Numbered from the stretch's first letter, positions 12,686 through 21,585 are shown. The stretch: 64,000 nucleotides of DNA from Psococerastis gibbosa (GCA_963971405.1 OZ020484.1:4278001-4342000), one strand, 5' to 3'. Program-made: numbers and translations. The notes: generated by a model from the letters alone, not told the origin.

Positions 12686-15600
12686 GTTTATATTTGAGCC
12701 ATCAACAGATCAGGTCCACAACGATGACACATGGTACAGTACATGCAACCAAAAAATACACACAGAAAGGCTTTAAAAAAAAAATAAGTAAAATACTAAG
12801 AACTAAAACTACATACACATAAATCAACAATTCACCCTAAGGCACAGGCCTGCCTATAATGCCCAAGATAGCTGTCCTGAAGGATGGTAGGCTCAGTGCA
12901 AATGGATCAGCTATAGCTATAGCTATTTGCGATAGAAAAGAACTTTGAATATGTCTGGGTAAGTGACTGAAAGCCAAATTTGATTCACTGCTATTACTAA
13001 GAGTAAGCCACCAATATTTCGCCCCTTCAATAAAATCCCCCAGAGGAACCCCCTATTGGAGTAATTTCAATCAATCTTAGTGTATAAAATCTGCATAACA
13101 GGTGCAATAGGTATTTTTCATAAAGGGGGGGGGGGTGGCACCATTGAGAGATTTCGCCTCACCCTGCCTGTCCCCCTCTAGATAGAAAGCTGCGTACGCC
13201 ATTGGTTGCAATACTAATATTGCAACTGTGTGGGACGGTTGTTGAGAGGCGTCGCTGTGGTAAGAAATACACGGACCATAACGAAGAAAAATAGGGCAGT
13301 TTAGCTACCTGAACTAAGGAAAGTGTAACCAGGAAAAAGCCAAATTCCCGCATGATCTTAGCCCTTCGTTAAAGGAAAATGGGGTATACGTTTTGAGGAA
13401 CAAAATAGTATGGCAATACTGAGCAGGGGACATAAGCAATAGGTCACAGGGTTGGAATGCATACGCAAAACATCCCTTTCAGCACGGCCTAAAATACCAT
13501 AGGTTTTAGGCGCCCTCCAAAAGATAGAAGCACCATACTTAACAAGCGCACGATCGTGTAGGACCGCGGTATGAGCAAACTAAACTGAAAAAAGTCAGTG
13601 CTGAAAAGGATAAGGACCCGAAAGTAAGGGGTAAAAAAAAAATCTGGAGGATTATTAATGATAAACCATGAAATAGAAAACGCGATTTCTGGTTGCAAGG
13701 TAAATTAGATTAGAGGTCTTCACTGGGCTGTACCTGTACAGTTACGAGTTAGTGGACCGCAGTTCCTCGGCCAGCTACGAGACTATTACGACTTATACAA
13801 CGCCCACTAAAACGATTAGATTGTAGGCTAATACGCAGTCATTGATACAATACCTGAACGTCCTGAACCTGAGGTATCACGTTAAGATTGAATATAGGAG
13901 GGCGGAAAACCTTATAAGTGTAAAAATCAAATATCTCGAATTCGGGGCCAGTTTCCCAATCCCAGAAAAAAAGAGTGTCCTGCGCCGAAAAAACTCTGAC
14001 TTCCGCTAAGGGGCCCATTCCATTGACCGGCTAGGGCTATTTCCAAAAACGGTGACGTGGTAGCAGACATTCAAGACTTAGGCGGGGTTTCCACCGACCT
14101 CGCATTGCTGAATTGACGGAAATGTGTATTTTCCTCTATGTCATAGTTAAAATTGATCAATGATCATACAGTAAAATCACAAACAAACTAAAATTAAAAA
14201 ATGGCGTCAAGGGATATGTTAAGTACAAACATTTTAATAGATTTCTATAAAAAGAAAAATTGTAATTTCCGTCAATGTCATTTGCATTCTGCAATGCGAG
14301 ATCGTTGGAAACGCCACATAAGTCTTGAATGTCTGCTACCACGTCACTGTTTTTGGAAATAGCCCTAGCCGGTCAATGGAATGGGCGCCTAATCCCGGTT
14401 TAAACTCGGTCCCTTATCTGTCCAGTCGCCATTAAGAGCTTCCATCTTCCCCACGAGGAGGTACAGATAAGGGATTTTCGCGTCTTCGCCTCTGAGACCA
14501 TAGGGCACTACTCAGCAGCTCAGCTCGACTTTGAAGGCCCCTTATATACCATGTCCCAGATACCATGTGTGAAATAGTTTGTGGTGGGTCAGCCATCGCT
14601 ATCTCCACCAGCATCCATTTAATTAGCCTTTCAACAAGGAGCTAACTGTTACGCCCGTCTGCTCTAAAGCCCTTCGTTCGTACGACCTATTAATGGCGTT
14701 AATGCCCTTTATATTAAGTAAACATTCCTCTTAATATCTTGTTGTCTGCGATAATACATAGCCTACTGCCTAGTTGCCGATATATTCTTTTTTTTTTGTG
14801 TACGAGAACACGTTCCTTTTGCAATTTCCCCCATCGCAGGGCTCCCGAATTATTTCCTCCCTCGCTTCACCGCTATCGGCAATGCTTGGCTTAGGCGCCC
14901 ATTCCACCGACCGGCTAGGGCTATTTACAAAAACGGTGACGTGGTAGCAGACATTCAAGACTTAGGCGGGGTTTCCACCGACCTCGCATTGCAGAATTGA
15001 CGGAAATGTTTATTTTCCTCTATGTCATAGTTAAAATTGATCAATGATCATACAGTAAAATCACAAACAAACAAACTAAAATTAAAAAATGGCGTCATGG
15101 GATATGTTAAGTACAAACATTTTAATAGATTTCTATAATAAGAAAAATTCCAATTGCCGTCAATGTCATTTGCATTCTGCAATGCGAGGTCGGTGGAAAC
15201 GCCACTTAAGTCTTGAATGTCTGCTGCCACGTCACCGTTTTTGTAAATAGCCCTAGCCAGTCGGTGGAATGGGCGCCTAAGTAAACATTCCTCCTAATAT
15301 CTTGCTGTCTGCGATAATACATAGCCTAGTGCCTACATGCCCTGTAATTTGCCGCTATATTCTTTTTTTTTTGTTCGAGAACACGTTCCTTTTGCAATTT
15401 AGGTGGCGTCTCCACCGACCTCGCATTGCAGAATTGACGGAAATGTTTATTTTCCTCTATGCCATAGTTAAAATTGATCAATGATCATACAATAAAATCA
15501 CAAACAAACAAACTAAAATTAAAAAATGGCTTCATGGGATATGTTAATTACAAACATTTTAATAGATTTCTATAAAAAGAAAAACAAACATTTCCGTCAT

Positions 15601-15849
15601 TGTCACTTGCAATCTGCAATGCGAGGTCGATGGAGACGCTACCTAAGTCTTGAGTGTCTGCTACCACGTCACCGTTTTGGAAATAGCCCTAGCCGGTCAA
15701 TGGAATGGGCGCCTTATCGCATCCTATTATTTATTGTTGATTTTAAAAATCAAATTTACTATTGTTATGTTGGCGATACTAACCTGTCTTGCGAGCGGCA
15801 CGGAGGCATCCTCCGATGAGGAGCTGAGGCGTCTTTCAGTGCCCGGCAT
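674..15849 (-). CDS. LMO7/LIMCH1-type scaffold gene (smallish/smash-like), 10 coding exons, 3' end off window
   Basis: Ten minus-strand exons join with matching phases: 15849-15784, 12572-12384, 11287-11145, 10296-10158, 8068-6263, 3500-2931, 2394-2151, 1802-1636, 1470-1300 and 809-674, giving 1,210 codons plus one base. Every junction has GT donors and AG acceptors. What is seen: a conserved-looking WQSNLDNWK block followed by a basic EHIIDRVVEVKK helix, three RLSSLE repeats, acidic and proline-rich disordered regions, and a charged coiled coil. The W-x-S-N-L-D-N-W-K-x-S-R-R pattern recalls the DUF4757 region of LIM-domain proteins LMO7/LIMCH1 and fly smallish, which act at junctions and with actomyosin; this assignment is from memory. 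No LIM domain is in the window; it would follow the last exon past position 1. Supervillin was the main alternative, but no gelsolin or headpiece repeats are visible. Confidence 0.62.
1300..1470 (-). CDS. LMO7-like gene, exon 9
   Basis: A TTTTTTTCCAG acceptor precedes 1470 and GAG/GTAGGT follows 1300: 57 codons, phase 0 to 0. It starts SLYRQSICSETDS, nearly repeating the motif of exon 8, and continues serine/aspartate-rich to SNPHSRQNSE. The other two frames contain stops inside the exon, which settles the acceptor choice. Confidence 0.72.
1636..1802 (-). CDS. LMO7-like gene, exon 8
   Basis: TTTTTCAG acceptor and CAA/GTAAGT donor, entering in phase 1 and leaving in phase 0 (two bases plus 55 codons). 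Contains a Q/E/R-rich helix (LLQEERRLDQQ) running into LYRQSFASETDS, a motif that recurs at the start of the next exon. Splice phase agreement with both neighbours supports it. Confidence 0.78.
2151..2394 (-). CDS. LMO7-like gene, exon 7 (proline-rich plus basic)
   Basis: GCAACAG acceptor and GTG/GTGAGT donor; 81 codons plus one base (phase 1). Contains EKPPPPPVDLSDEDAPELPP, a proline-rich candidate ligand for SH3/WW/EVH1-type domains, followed by a basic RRVDSTKRIKKEIRKKRSDF segment. The mix of poly-proline and a basic helix is what makes this exon stand out from its acidic neighbours. Confidence 0.8.
2500..2605. repeat. Dispersed repeat fragment, copy 2 of 3
   Basis: Same block order as 30-125 (GAAGACGTGACAGATGGCAC to GTTGCATCTCTCC). 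It lies in the intron between exons 7 and 6. Confidence 0.5.
2931..3500 (-). CDS. LMO7-like gene, exon 6 (acidic, 190 codons)
   Basis: TTGCAG acceptor and GAG/GTTAGT donor, phase 0 to 0. The peptide is strongly acidic at its start (DENIDEVLAEDDDVDESE, then TLINFEDDIEDDT) followed by an Arg/Asp/His-rich stretch and a serine/valine-rich end. No domain recognised; probably a disordered linker. The 2.8-kb intron before it holds one MITE (4666-4949). Confidence 0.78.
3501..4665. other. Intron 5, left part: nothing recognised
   Basis: AT-rich intron sequence without clear repeats or coding signal. Confidence 0.4.
4666..4949. mobile_element. MITE with GGCCCxGTACACACGG-type ends, copy 1
   Basis: Starts GGCCCAGTACATACGG after TAA and ends CGCGTGTACCGGGCC. 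The ends are inverted repeats. Related copies are 31274-31494 and the partial 39868-40102, sharing internal blocks such as TTGTTCCCATGA. TAA/TTA at the borders suggests a PIF/Harbinger-type element without coding capacity. Confidence 0.6.
4950..6262. other. Intron 5, right part: nothing recognised
   Basis: AT-rich sequence up to the donor of exon 5. No coding frame, tRNA-like sequence or inverted repeat noticed. Confidence 0.4.
6263..8068 (-). CDS. LMO7-like gene, large exon 5 (602 codons)
   Basis: GTTTCAG acceptor and AAG/GTATGG donor delimit 1,806 bp with no stop, phase 0 to 0. Mostly predicted disorder. From the N side: an N/D/T-rich lead; YERAIQGYKSYAEK; a KVDIHKRRSLFE basic motif; three repeats of the form I-x-x-R-L-S-S-L-E at roughly residues 126-200, with a weaker EKLNELE before them; a long acidic valine/glutamate region with an imperfect tandem copy of about 28 residues (GISTETVEI and GISTETVEV, each following VTVPVDE); then a basic PTPSRLPTKVSKTRR segment and an acidic tail. 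The repeats may be binding motifs for partner proteins; none is named here. Long plus-strand reading frames over this exon are antisense shadows. Confidence 0.82.
8196..8292 (-). mobile_element. S4 SINE, tail-only copy
   Basis: Contains the S4 3' tail ending in an A/T run (16+ T on the plus strand at 8190-8205). The tRNA-like head is missing, so it is 5' truncated. Confidence 0.55.
8293..9287. other. Intron 4, no recognised element
   Basis: A ~100-codon plus-strand frame at 8337-8645 shows no recognisable protein. Nothing else stands out. Confidence 0.35.
9301..9512 (-). mobile_element. (TAG)n-tailed retroposon, 5'-truncated copy 1
   Basis: Flanked by a 13-bp direct repeat CCCATGGGACTAG at 9288-9300 and 9513-9525. 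The tail on the plus strand is (TAG)n then GTGTTCGTCGG. The body matches 25819-26077 and 31870-32116. Long target duplications, a simple-repeat 3' tail and a shorter 5' end mark LINE-type retroposition. Confidence 0.75.
9527..9798. mobile_element. hAT-like non-autonomous element
   Basis: Inverted ends CGGGGTTCC and GGAACCCC bound a 272-bp non-coding body, flanked by the 8-bp direct repeat GGACTAGA at 9519-9526 and 9799-9806. Eight-base duplication and GGGGTTCC-type ends are typical of hAT elements. The left duplication overlaps the retroposon duplication at 9513-9525. Confidence 0.72.
9975..10095. repeat. Dispersed 120-bp repeat, copy 1
   Basis: Closely matches 50110-50232 (both contain ACGAAGCAGTAGAATCCGGG and CAACATCTGCGGTCGACAT). 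On the minus strand both copies stay open in the same frame and encode a similar peptide around LKMSTADVDETFGS / LNMSTADVDQTFGS. It sits just downstream of exon 4, inside the intron. Confidence 0.65.
10158..10296 (-). CDS. LMO7-like gene, exon 4
   Basis: AATTTTAG acceptor, TCC/GTAAGT donor, one base plus 46 codons. The split arginine codon (AG+G) joins exon 3 to TQKGIGPRKSSLLVYP, followed by an acidic DDPDDLTDLGI motif. The short aspartate/leucine motif after a basic lead-in again fits LMO7-like insect proteins, by recollection only. Phase 0 end. Confidence 0.75.
10297..11144. other. Intron 3, nothing recognised
   Basis: AT-rich sequence between exons 4 and 3 with no clear repeats. Confidence 0.4.
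11145..11287 (-). CDS. LMO7-like gene, exon 3 (tryptophan/basic conserved block)
   Basis: A 15-nt T tract and CAAG acceptor precede 11287; the donor is AAG/GTACGC. The downstream TTTAG at 11281 would break the frame, so CAAG is the site that keeps phase 0. The 47 codons begin NLDNWKCSRRKRQEH and continue with an amphipathic charged helix ending EMMEE. Together with EDWQS from exon 2 this forms the most conserved-looking part of the protein and is the main support for the LMO7/LIMCH1-type call. It ends in phase 2. Confidence 0.78.
11288..12383. other. Intron 2; one MITE-end fragment
   Basis: At about 11525-11575 a GTATATAGGAGAGATATGGG stretch resembles the end of the GAGTTC-type inverted-repeat element seen at 61222-61647. 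The rest is unremarkable. Confidence 0.4.
12384..12572 (-). CDS. LMO7-like gene, exon 2
   Basis: A TTTTTATGCAG acceptor and a TCA/GTAAGT donor bound 63 codons, phase 0 to 0. The peptide starts DGTELIPTRTIKTT, contains a NPLQFIKVGPCDLYKAA block and a lysine/glutamate-rich helix, and ends EDWQS, the first half of the conserved tryptophan block finished by exon 3. A 3.2-kb intron loaded with MITEs separates it from exon 1. Confidence 0.75.
12601..12685. repeat. (AAT)n microsatellite
   Basis: About 85 bp of AAT/ATA repeats with one AAG-rich interruption, just upstream of exon 2 in intron 1. Confidence 0.9.
12686..14006. other. Intron 1, left part: no element resolved
   Basis: Contains an 11-nt G run at 13125-13135 that probably marks a degraded repeat. 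No coding or tRNA-like signal. Confidence 0.4.
14010..14389. mobile_element. Composite MITE A1 (MITE inside MITE)
   Basis: 380 bp bounded by TAA (14007-14009 and 14390-14392). Outer arms run GGGGCCCATTCCATTGACCG ... CGGTCAATGGAATGGGCGCC and contain GACGTGGTAGCAGACATT. At the centre of the outer hairpin lies a second inverted-repeat element bounded by TTA/TAA, starting GGCGGGGTTTCCACCGACC. TAA/TTA duplications indicate a PIF/Harbinger-type family. No coding capacity. Confidence 0.75.
14715..14827. repeat. Local direct repeat X
   Basis: TAAGTAAACATTCCTC through AACACGTTCCTTTTGCAATTT recurs at 15278-15400 with small changes, so a local duplication brought together unique DNA and the neighbouring MITEs. 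Confidence 0.75.
14894..15277. mobile_element. Composite MITE A2
   Basis: Same outer arms and inserted inner element as A1. Left border TTA, right border TAA. The inner element is bounded by TTA in the outer palindrome's GACTTAAGTC centre. Confidence 0.75.
15278..15400. repeat. Local direct repeat Y
   Basis: Second copy of 14715-14827, directly joined to A2 on its left and to the chimeric element A3 on its right. Confidence 0.75.
15402..15713. mobile_element. Chimeric MITE A3 (inner left end, outer right end)
   Basis: Begins with the inner-element end GGTGGCGTCTCCACCGACC and ends with the outer-element arm GGTCAATGGAATGGGCGCC, and is flanked by TTA at 15399-15401 and 15714-15716. It therefore looks like a unit that moved using mismatched ends of the composite, or a later deletion product. 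It ends about 70 bp from exon 1. Confidence 0.65.
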
Positions 15850-15872
15850 AATGTCTCCGTTTCTCGTCCATC
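15784..15872 (-). CDS. First coding exon of the LMO7-like gene (start codon at 15849)
   Basis: On the minus strand a TTTCAG acceptor precedes 15872 and a CAG/GTTAGT donor follows 15784. The ATG at 15849 opens a 22-residue piece beginning MPGTERRLSSSSEDASV and ends in phase 0, matching the next exon. The frame is also open upstream of the ATG to the acceptor, so translation could start in an earlier exon; I chose 15849 because it is the first in-frame ATG here. A second ATG at 15871 is out of frame and stops after 11 codons. The acceptor implies an upstream, probably untranslated, exon. Confidence 0.55.
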
Positions 15873-16132
15873 CTGAAACCAAACAACAACAAAAATAACA
15901 ACAAAATCAAATAATATATAAATATATACGGTACACTGCAGGAAAAATACAGTAGCCTAAAGAAGTTGATACGTTTTTAAAATTTATAAGACTCCCCCCC
16001 CCCTTCGCGGGGACGTGCCATTTAGGTCCATTTAGGCCTCCTAGCAGCTACATTTTGGCGGAATCATTTGTCTGCTGTCATGGTTTATAAATCTCAGAGC
16101 ATATTTTAAGGAATTTTAACTAATTTAACTAA

Positions 16133-16272
16133 GGCGGGGTTTCCACCAACGTCAATAGTGATAGTAAATGTAGTTTTGACGTGGTAGCAGACATTTTTAG
16201 TAAGTCTTTAATGTCTGCTACCACGTCAAAACTACATAAACTATCACTATTGACGTTGGTGGAATCCCCGCC
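16133..16272. mobile_element. Hairpin MITE B1
   Basis: 140 bp almost perfectly self-complementary with a very short loop; arms contain CCACCAACGTCAATAGTGAT and GACGTGGTAGCAGACATT. Flanked by TAA at 16130-16132 and 16273-16275. Copies: 29981-30120, 32674-32811, partial 56257-56368. Confidence 0.8.
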
Positions 16273-16331
16273 TAAGCGAAATCCGATTTTATTGTATATA
16301 GTGTACCCGGTATATAAAATATTATTTCTAA

Positions 16332-16509
16332 GGCCGCTATTCCACTTGTCAATATTCCGTCATTGGTGCATCAATAACTGATGAGATTTTTGTTTTAAGG
16401 AGACTATTATGTAGATACTTAACTGATCTATTATAATTTAAGTTATAATATGGTAGAGACTTATTATTGATGCATAAATGACGGAATATTGACAAGTGGA
16501 ATAGCCGCC
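16332..16509. mobile_element. MITE C1
   Basis: Inverted ends GGCCGCTATTCCACTTGTCA and TGACAAGTGGAATAGCCGCC with TAA to the left and TTA to the right. The interior (GGAGACTATTATGTAGATAC) recurs in C2 at 45991-46346. Confidence 0.75.
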
Positions 16510-16689
16510 TTAGTGAACGCATAGTCTCATACCCTACATCTATAGTAGGCTATAATAACAGTTCGAGTGACAATACTGTTTTAGTTTTACATTTTTTTTT
16601 AATACTTGTATTTTTTTGCCACTAGGCGGCAGTGATGCATGTTAAAATATCCTCTGGTTTATCCTATCCCAAAGCAGCGGCAATTTATA

Positions 16690-16925
16690 CATAAAATACA
16701 TTATTAGCGGTAGCTGATGACCGTGAGAATTTAATCTCATCTTCAGAAAGTACAATAAGCCAGTGCAAACAAATTGGAGGACATAAAAAAAGCTGGACAT
16801 GGCGGGATTCGAACCCACGATCTACGCCTAACCGGGTCGTCGTCTTAACCGCACCGACAAGTGCAGTTCCCTCTAATAACGAGGAGGTTACCTCTTCAAC
16901 CAATGTTAGTTAAATGTCAGTGTTT
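16690..16925 (-). mobile_element. tRNA-derived SINE (family S3), copy 1
   Basis: Minus strand carries a D-arm-like GTGCGGTTAAGACGAC and a near-perfect T-arm GTGGGTTCGAATCCCGCC (B box). The acceptor stem does not close and the anticodon stem is degraded, so this is a retroposed tRNA-like unit, not a tRNA gene. The downstream block AGGTAACCTCCTCGTTATTA recurs in copy 32880-33150. Confidence 0.65.
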
Positions 16926-17616
16926 TATACAGTATATCGTATAATGCTACAATAAGATAAATATTTCGAATATTTTTTTTCAACAAAGCGCTTTGTAATG
17001 ACACAAGTCAGTGCACTCGCGCTTAGCAAACCATATAAGGGTTCTTGTTTAAACACAAGACAACACCCAAGCATGTTCACTGAGTAACGTGTCATAACCA
17101 ACACTGGAAGCCATGCAAAAGCAAGGTCTGACATAACAACATGGCCGTGTATTTAACCAAAACAATCGCACTACGAATTGTTTTGTCTGTCTTTATGTTT
17201 AGACAGTCGAGGTGGACGGTAGGCATCGGTTTACCGGAAATACAAATGCTAGCTAACCGGATTTACGATTTTTGTTTGTAAACACCGCCGTGTTACGCTC
17301 ATTATCGTTGCTACGCTAATAAGTATGACGCATCTTGCATGCAGCCTACATAGAATGTAGCCTACTGACGGGTGCAGGTACTTTTCAGAAGAAGAGGCAT
17401 GAGTTTGTGAGGAACTTTAGCATGTACCTAATACCTATACATAGAACCAGCCTGCAGGTATGAGGTAGACTTTGTCTACCCTATAGATGGGTGCTAGATA
17501 CTTCCAAGAGCTGCCCAGGAACATTAGAGCGGTGGAAGGTGTTCAGATGAAATCCAAAGCAATATCTTCTTGAGAAATGTTTGTATGGGGAACTAGACAA
17601 CCCTTCGTGATACCGG
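16926..17616. other. No feature recognised
   Basis: AT-rich unique-looking DNA between a SINE and a long foldback element. Confidence 0.35.
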
Positions 17617-18408
17617 CAGCCCGATCATGGCGATTTGGAATTATTATAATACGGGGGTTGTTTTTTTAATACCGCATTTGTAAAGTGTCACGTGATGGTG
17701 TTAAAATATACGCGGGAAATTCAAATTAATAAATTATTAGAATACAAGAATTGCGTAATAATTGAATTGTATAATAATTCAAATTGAAGGAAATACTAAT
17801 GAACAGTCAAATGTATAGGTAGAATTTTGGAATTTGGAAATACAATAAGAATTTTAATTAATGTGTCTACATCTAAGTAAGAAACAATTGAAAACTCACC
17901 AAATATGTTAATAATAATATAATAATAATAATAATAATATAATTCAATACAATAATGCCATGTTACAGCGTTTTCTTAAGTCCATATCGCAAGGCAAGGG
18001 CCCGTGTGCGACTTATACTATCTGGCTATGGAGGGGGGGGGGGGGGTGCAGTGTTTACGGGGTGGTATACTTTTATGTTGGTGGTAGTTCGGTCTTTATC
18101 CATTGTGTAACTGCTCTTTTGAAACAATTGAAGTTTTTTAATTACTTTATTTGGATTGGTAGTTTATTGTAATAGGATATGCCTATATATTCAGATTGGT
18201 GTTGAGATCTTGTGGTTCGAACAGTTTGTTGTGTGAAAGGATGGGTGTGGAGCCATCTTGTGTTGTGTGAGTGTTGTACAGATTTTAAGTTTTGTTTTTG
18301 ATTGTTAATTTATCAATTTGAATTTCTCGCACATTTTGTACTCATTTGTTTAAAACAATTGAATTAACCCCGGTATTATAATATTCCCAAATCGCCATGA
18401 TCGGGCTG
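17617..18408. mobile_element. Foldback/MITE D1 with CAGCCCGATCATGG ends
   Basis: Inverted ends of about 45 bp (CAGCCCGATCATGGCGATTT and its complement at 18370-18408) bound 792 bp. The inside has an (AAT)n-like tract near 17917 and a 14-nt G run at 18033. A short relative is 37990-38158 (CAGGCTGATCATGG). Confidence 0.7.
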
Positions 18409-19285
18409 CTGATATTCTTCTTATGTGTAAACTATTAAAATCAAACAAATTTGCACAATTTGTTAGATTTTAATATTTTACACATAATGTTTCGTTTCGT
18501 TAGTCACGAGAGAAGCCCTATATTGGATATTCTTCTTATGTTTCTCAATTCGGATAGTATTGATATAAATTTGTCGTGGTTTGTTCGTTGTAGGTGTATG
18601 TATATACTGTATATATAATACATAGAACCACACACGGGCGCTGCCTTGCGGTAAAGAAAATTGTTGAAACACACTGTACTACTAAATTCTGGAATTTTTA
18701 TATTATGTTATATATGTTATATATATAGGCTAGTAGTTAAGGATCTCCTGGAGCCGCGTAGAAGTGAACTTGCTGCAACGCAATAGTTTCAATTAAATCT
18801 ACAACTAAAACCAACATAGGAGCCTACGATAATGTCAGGCAATTAACCCAACCGAATTAGGTAACAAATCCAGTATGTTATCAAATTTAAAATTATGGTG
18901 GGCGGGGCATATCGATTGCTATCCAAAAAAGAATCCGCCTTGAGGGACCTTTTAGTGCGCGTACAGGAAGTTTCCATTAATTTATGAGAAAGTACAATAA
19001 CTGTATTACATAAGTTAATAACTGTATCGTCATCACGTTAATTATTGTAATTTGAGGCTATTTGTTGGGATGAGAAATCAATTGTAGACTACCACCTACA
19101 ACACTACATCGAACTTACGATAAAAGAAAGGGAAAACCTTATCCGACTCATCAAATTAAAATTCATAGATAATGGCTACTGTAAGCTAATTAAAAAATAA
19201 ATAATTGGAGCCGTTTTTGAGAAAACATTTTACAGCCGTTTTTGGGGGAAAATAAATAATTTCTTAACGCAAAGGTTCCCGGAAG
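18409..19285. other. No feature recognised
   Basis: AT-rich DNA; hAT-like GGTTCCC/GGTGGTACAC pieces begin at its right edge. Confidence 0.35.
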
Positions 19286-19446
19286 CATTGAATATATAAC
19301 ACTGTGTTATATATTCAATGTATTCAATGTAATTCAATTCAATATATTCAATGAATATATAACACTGTGTTATATATTCAATGTATTCAATGTAATTCAA
19401 TTCAATATATTCAATGAATATATAACACTGTGTTATATATTCAATG
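19286..19446. repeat. Tandem palindromic array, 63-bp period
   Basis: About 2.5 copies of a unit holding a 35-bp near-perfect palindrome (CATTGAATATATAACAC and its complement around one T). The whole array is flanked by CGGAAG/CCGGAAG, as if it had inserted between the two copies of a 6-7 bp target. Confidence 0.75.
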
Positions 19447-19454
19447 CCGGAAGG

Positions 19455-19855
19455 TTCCCAGGTGGTACACTGCAAATTAAAGCGTATAGCAAGCACATAA
19501 GCAAGCAGTTAAATTCTTAATGCCAGTCGTAAGTCGTAACTACACATTTATGTGATGGCGCATTCCCTGAACTACACAAAAACAAATATAGGAGAAGAGT
19601 ATCGGTTGAAGAGACTTAAGGGTGAAAATGTCTTTATTTGAGCCAGACATTGACACCCTGCTTCAAAAAAGGCAAGAGCAGGGCTCTCAGTCTCTCACTA
19701 CTTTTTGGTGTAGTTAGTACATTAAGTTATTTGTATTAAGGTTAGTAAAATGCAATATTAAATGACTCAGAATGGTTTATTAAAAATTCTGGTACGTGGT
19801 GATTTTTGAAACTCTTCAGGTGGTACACGGGAACCAAAAGGTTGGCAACCTCTGT
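19455..19855. mobile_element. hAT-like remnant
   Basis: GGTTCCCAGGTGGTACAC near the left and AGGTGGTACACGGGAACC near the right resemble decayed hAT ends of the kind seen at 9527-9798. The interior is non-coding. No clean target duplication found. Confidence 0.35.
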
Positions 19856-20059
19856 CCTAACATTTGAAGACCGCAGGGGAAGAATGATGAATGTCCAAAA
19901 AAGTCACTTTTGCCAACTTAATACTTTTCTGGCGTAGTTTTTCCTGAGGAATCCGATGGTGCATTTAGAATTGGTCAAAAAAATGAAACTACAAAGATAC
20001 AGTGGTTTGAAAAATCCGCAGTCAGGGTAATTTAAGCGATGTGTGTGAAATCTAAACAG

Positions 20060-20438
20060 TGTACAGCCCGTAGGAAATTGGCAACCCGAAATTTATTAAT
20101 TTTTATTATTTATTTAATTAACTAATCATGTTATTAAAGATTTGGCTCATCAACGTTGTAGAAGGCTACTTCATGCATCATATAATAAGGTATTTTTAGT
20201 TTTCGAAATTGTAGTTTTTTTTATAAAATCGCTTTTACGTGAAAAGTTATTGTTTATAAAATATCTGCATGTTTATGAAAAAACTACAATTTCGAAAATT
20301 AAAAATATCTTATAATATGATGCATGAAGTAGTCTTCTACAACATTGATGAGCCAAATCTTTAATAACATGCTTAGTTAATTAAATAAAATATAAAAAGG
20401 AATAAATTTCGGGTTGCCAATTTTCTACGGGCTGTACA
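20060..20438. mobile_element. Long foldback element E1
   Basis: About 379 bp in two arms of roughly 170 nt: TGTACAGCCCGTAGGAAATT at the left matches the complement at the right, and the complementarity runs through ATGATGCATGAAGTAG-type blocks to the centre. A second copy is 44678-45060. Confidence 0.75.
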
Positions 20439-20934
20439 GTCTTAAAATCAATTTTTATCTGAACTTACTTTGATATGTTGGATATTACATGGATAGTAGG
20501 TTTTATTTTTGCTCTCAATTTCCGATTCTATCTAGGGTCAAGCTATTTAATTTCGGTGGGGGGGGGGGTGGTTTGAACCCCTAGGCCTACAGTACGATTC
20601 ATGCTTAATTTCAACTAAAAATAATCAAGTACTCAGTCCAAACATCGATGAGGAAACAGAGCTACAGAAAGAAATTATGTAAAATTTATTTTTTTGTAGA
20701 CCTCAAAACGTTTCCTAAGAAATCTAAAATGTCGACCAACACAAAGCTTTCGATATACTATAACATATCAATAACAGCCTGTCTTTTCCTGCTGTAACCA
20801 TACCATTGGTCATGGCTTCATGGACATGGCAAAATCAAACCACATGAGAATTTTTCTCTGAATAATCCAAATTATGGCTAAATTCAGAATTCTCTAATAT
20901 GATGCTTTACAAGGGCTATGAAATCCTGTCCCAC

Positions 20935-21585
20935 TGCAGCAATGGAGATAGTACTGGGCCTCCCACCCCTCCATGTTTCAGTGGAAACTTCAGCCGAAAT
21001 GGCATTCTTAGGAGCGGGGTAAAAAGGAGTGGAAGGGAATTAAGGGAGACTCAGCCTCTCTGACTACGCCTGACCACTGCCTGGATATGCCAAGCGATAG
21101 AATCCATCCAAAATACTGTTTTAGAAGGGAATTCGAAACTATATTTGGGACAAATAAAGAATACTGCGAATCAGCAGGAATTCTCAATAGGCACACAATC
21201 AAGTGGTTTACTGATGGATCTAGGCTAGGACGTACAAAACCAAGAACAGGCCTTGGCGTCTTTGGTCCTGGGGTTAAATATCTAGAGTCTCATGGGGAGA
21301 CAACTACAGTCTTGCAGATTCTGCAATGAAGGAGCGGAGGACCCCGAGCACATCCTCCTTCACTGCGATTACATCGAAGAAGAGTAGCATGCTCGGGAAG
21401 CTTGCAGTTACATGTAAAAGACCTACCACTTCTAAATCCCCTCAAGATCCTGGCTCTCCTGAGGGAGATAGGCCTCAAGGAAGTGATGTAGATTCTTTGT
21501 AGTAGGGGGCACAATAGGCCCAATAGGCTTAAGTGCACACAGGTAACACCTAAACCCCAATTAAAAAAAAAAAAAAAAAAAAAAC
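20935..21585 (+). mobile_element. LINE 3' fragment with RNase H domain and poly(A)
   Basis: Reads a late reverse-transcriptase piece (LPPLHVSVE), then an RNase H start (IKWFTDGSRL, GLGVFGP), a deletion near 21290, a zinc-knuckle-like CRFCNEGAEDPEHILLHC, and then a stop-ridden C-terminus before 24 A at 21561-21584. The order RT, RNase H, CCHC fits R1/I-type LINEs. Frameshifts and the missing rest of RNase H make it a pseudogene. Confidence 0.7.

Noticed and set aside
674..15872. Supervillin as the identity of the minus-strand gene
   Set aside because: No gelsolin-type repeats or headpiece motifs; the tryptophan/basic block fits LMO7/LIMCH1-type proteins better. Not fully excluded because the C-terminus is outside the window.
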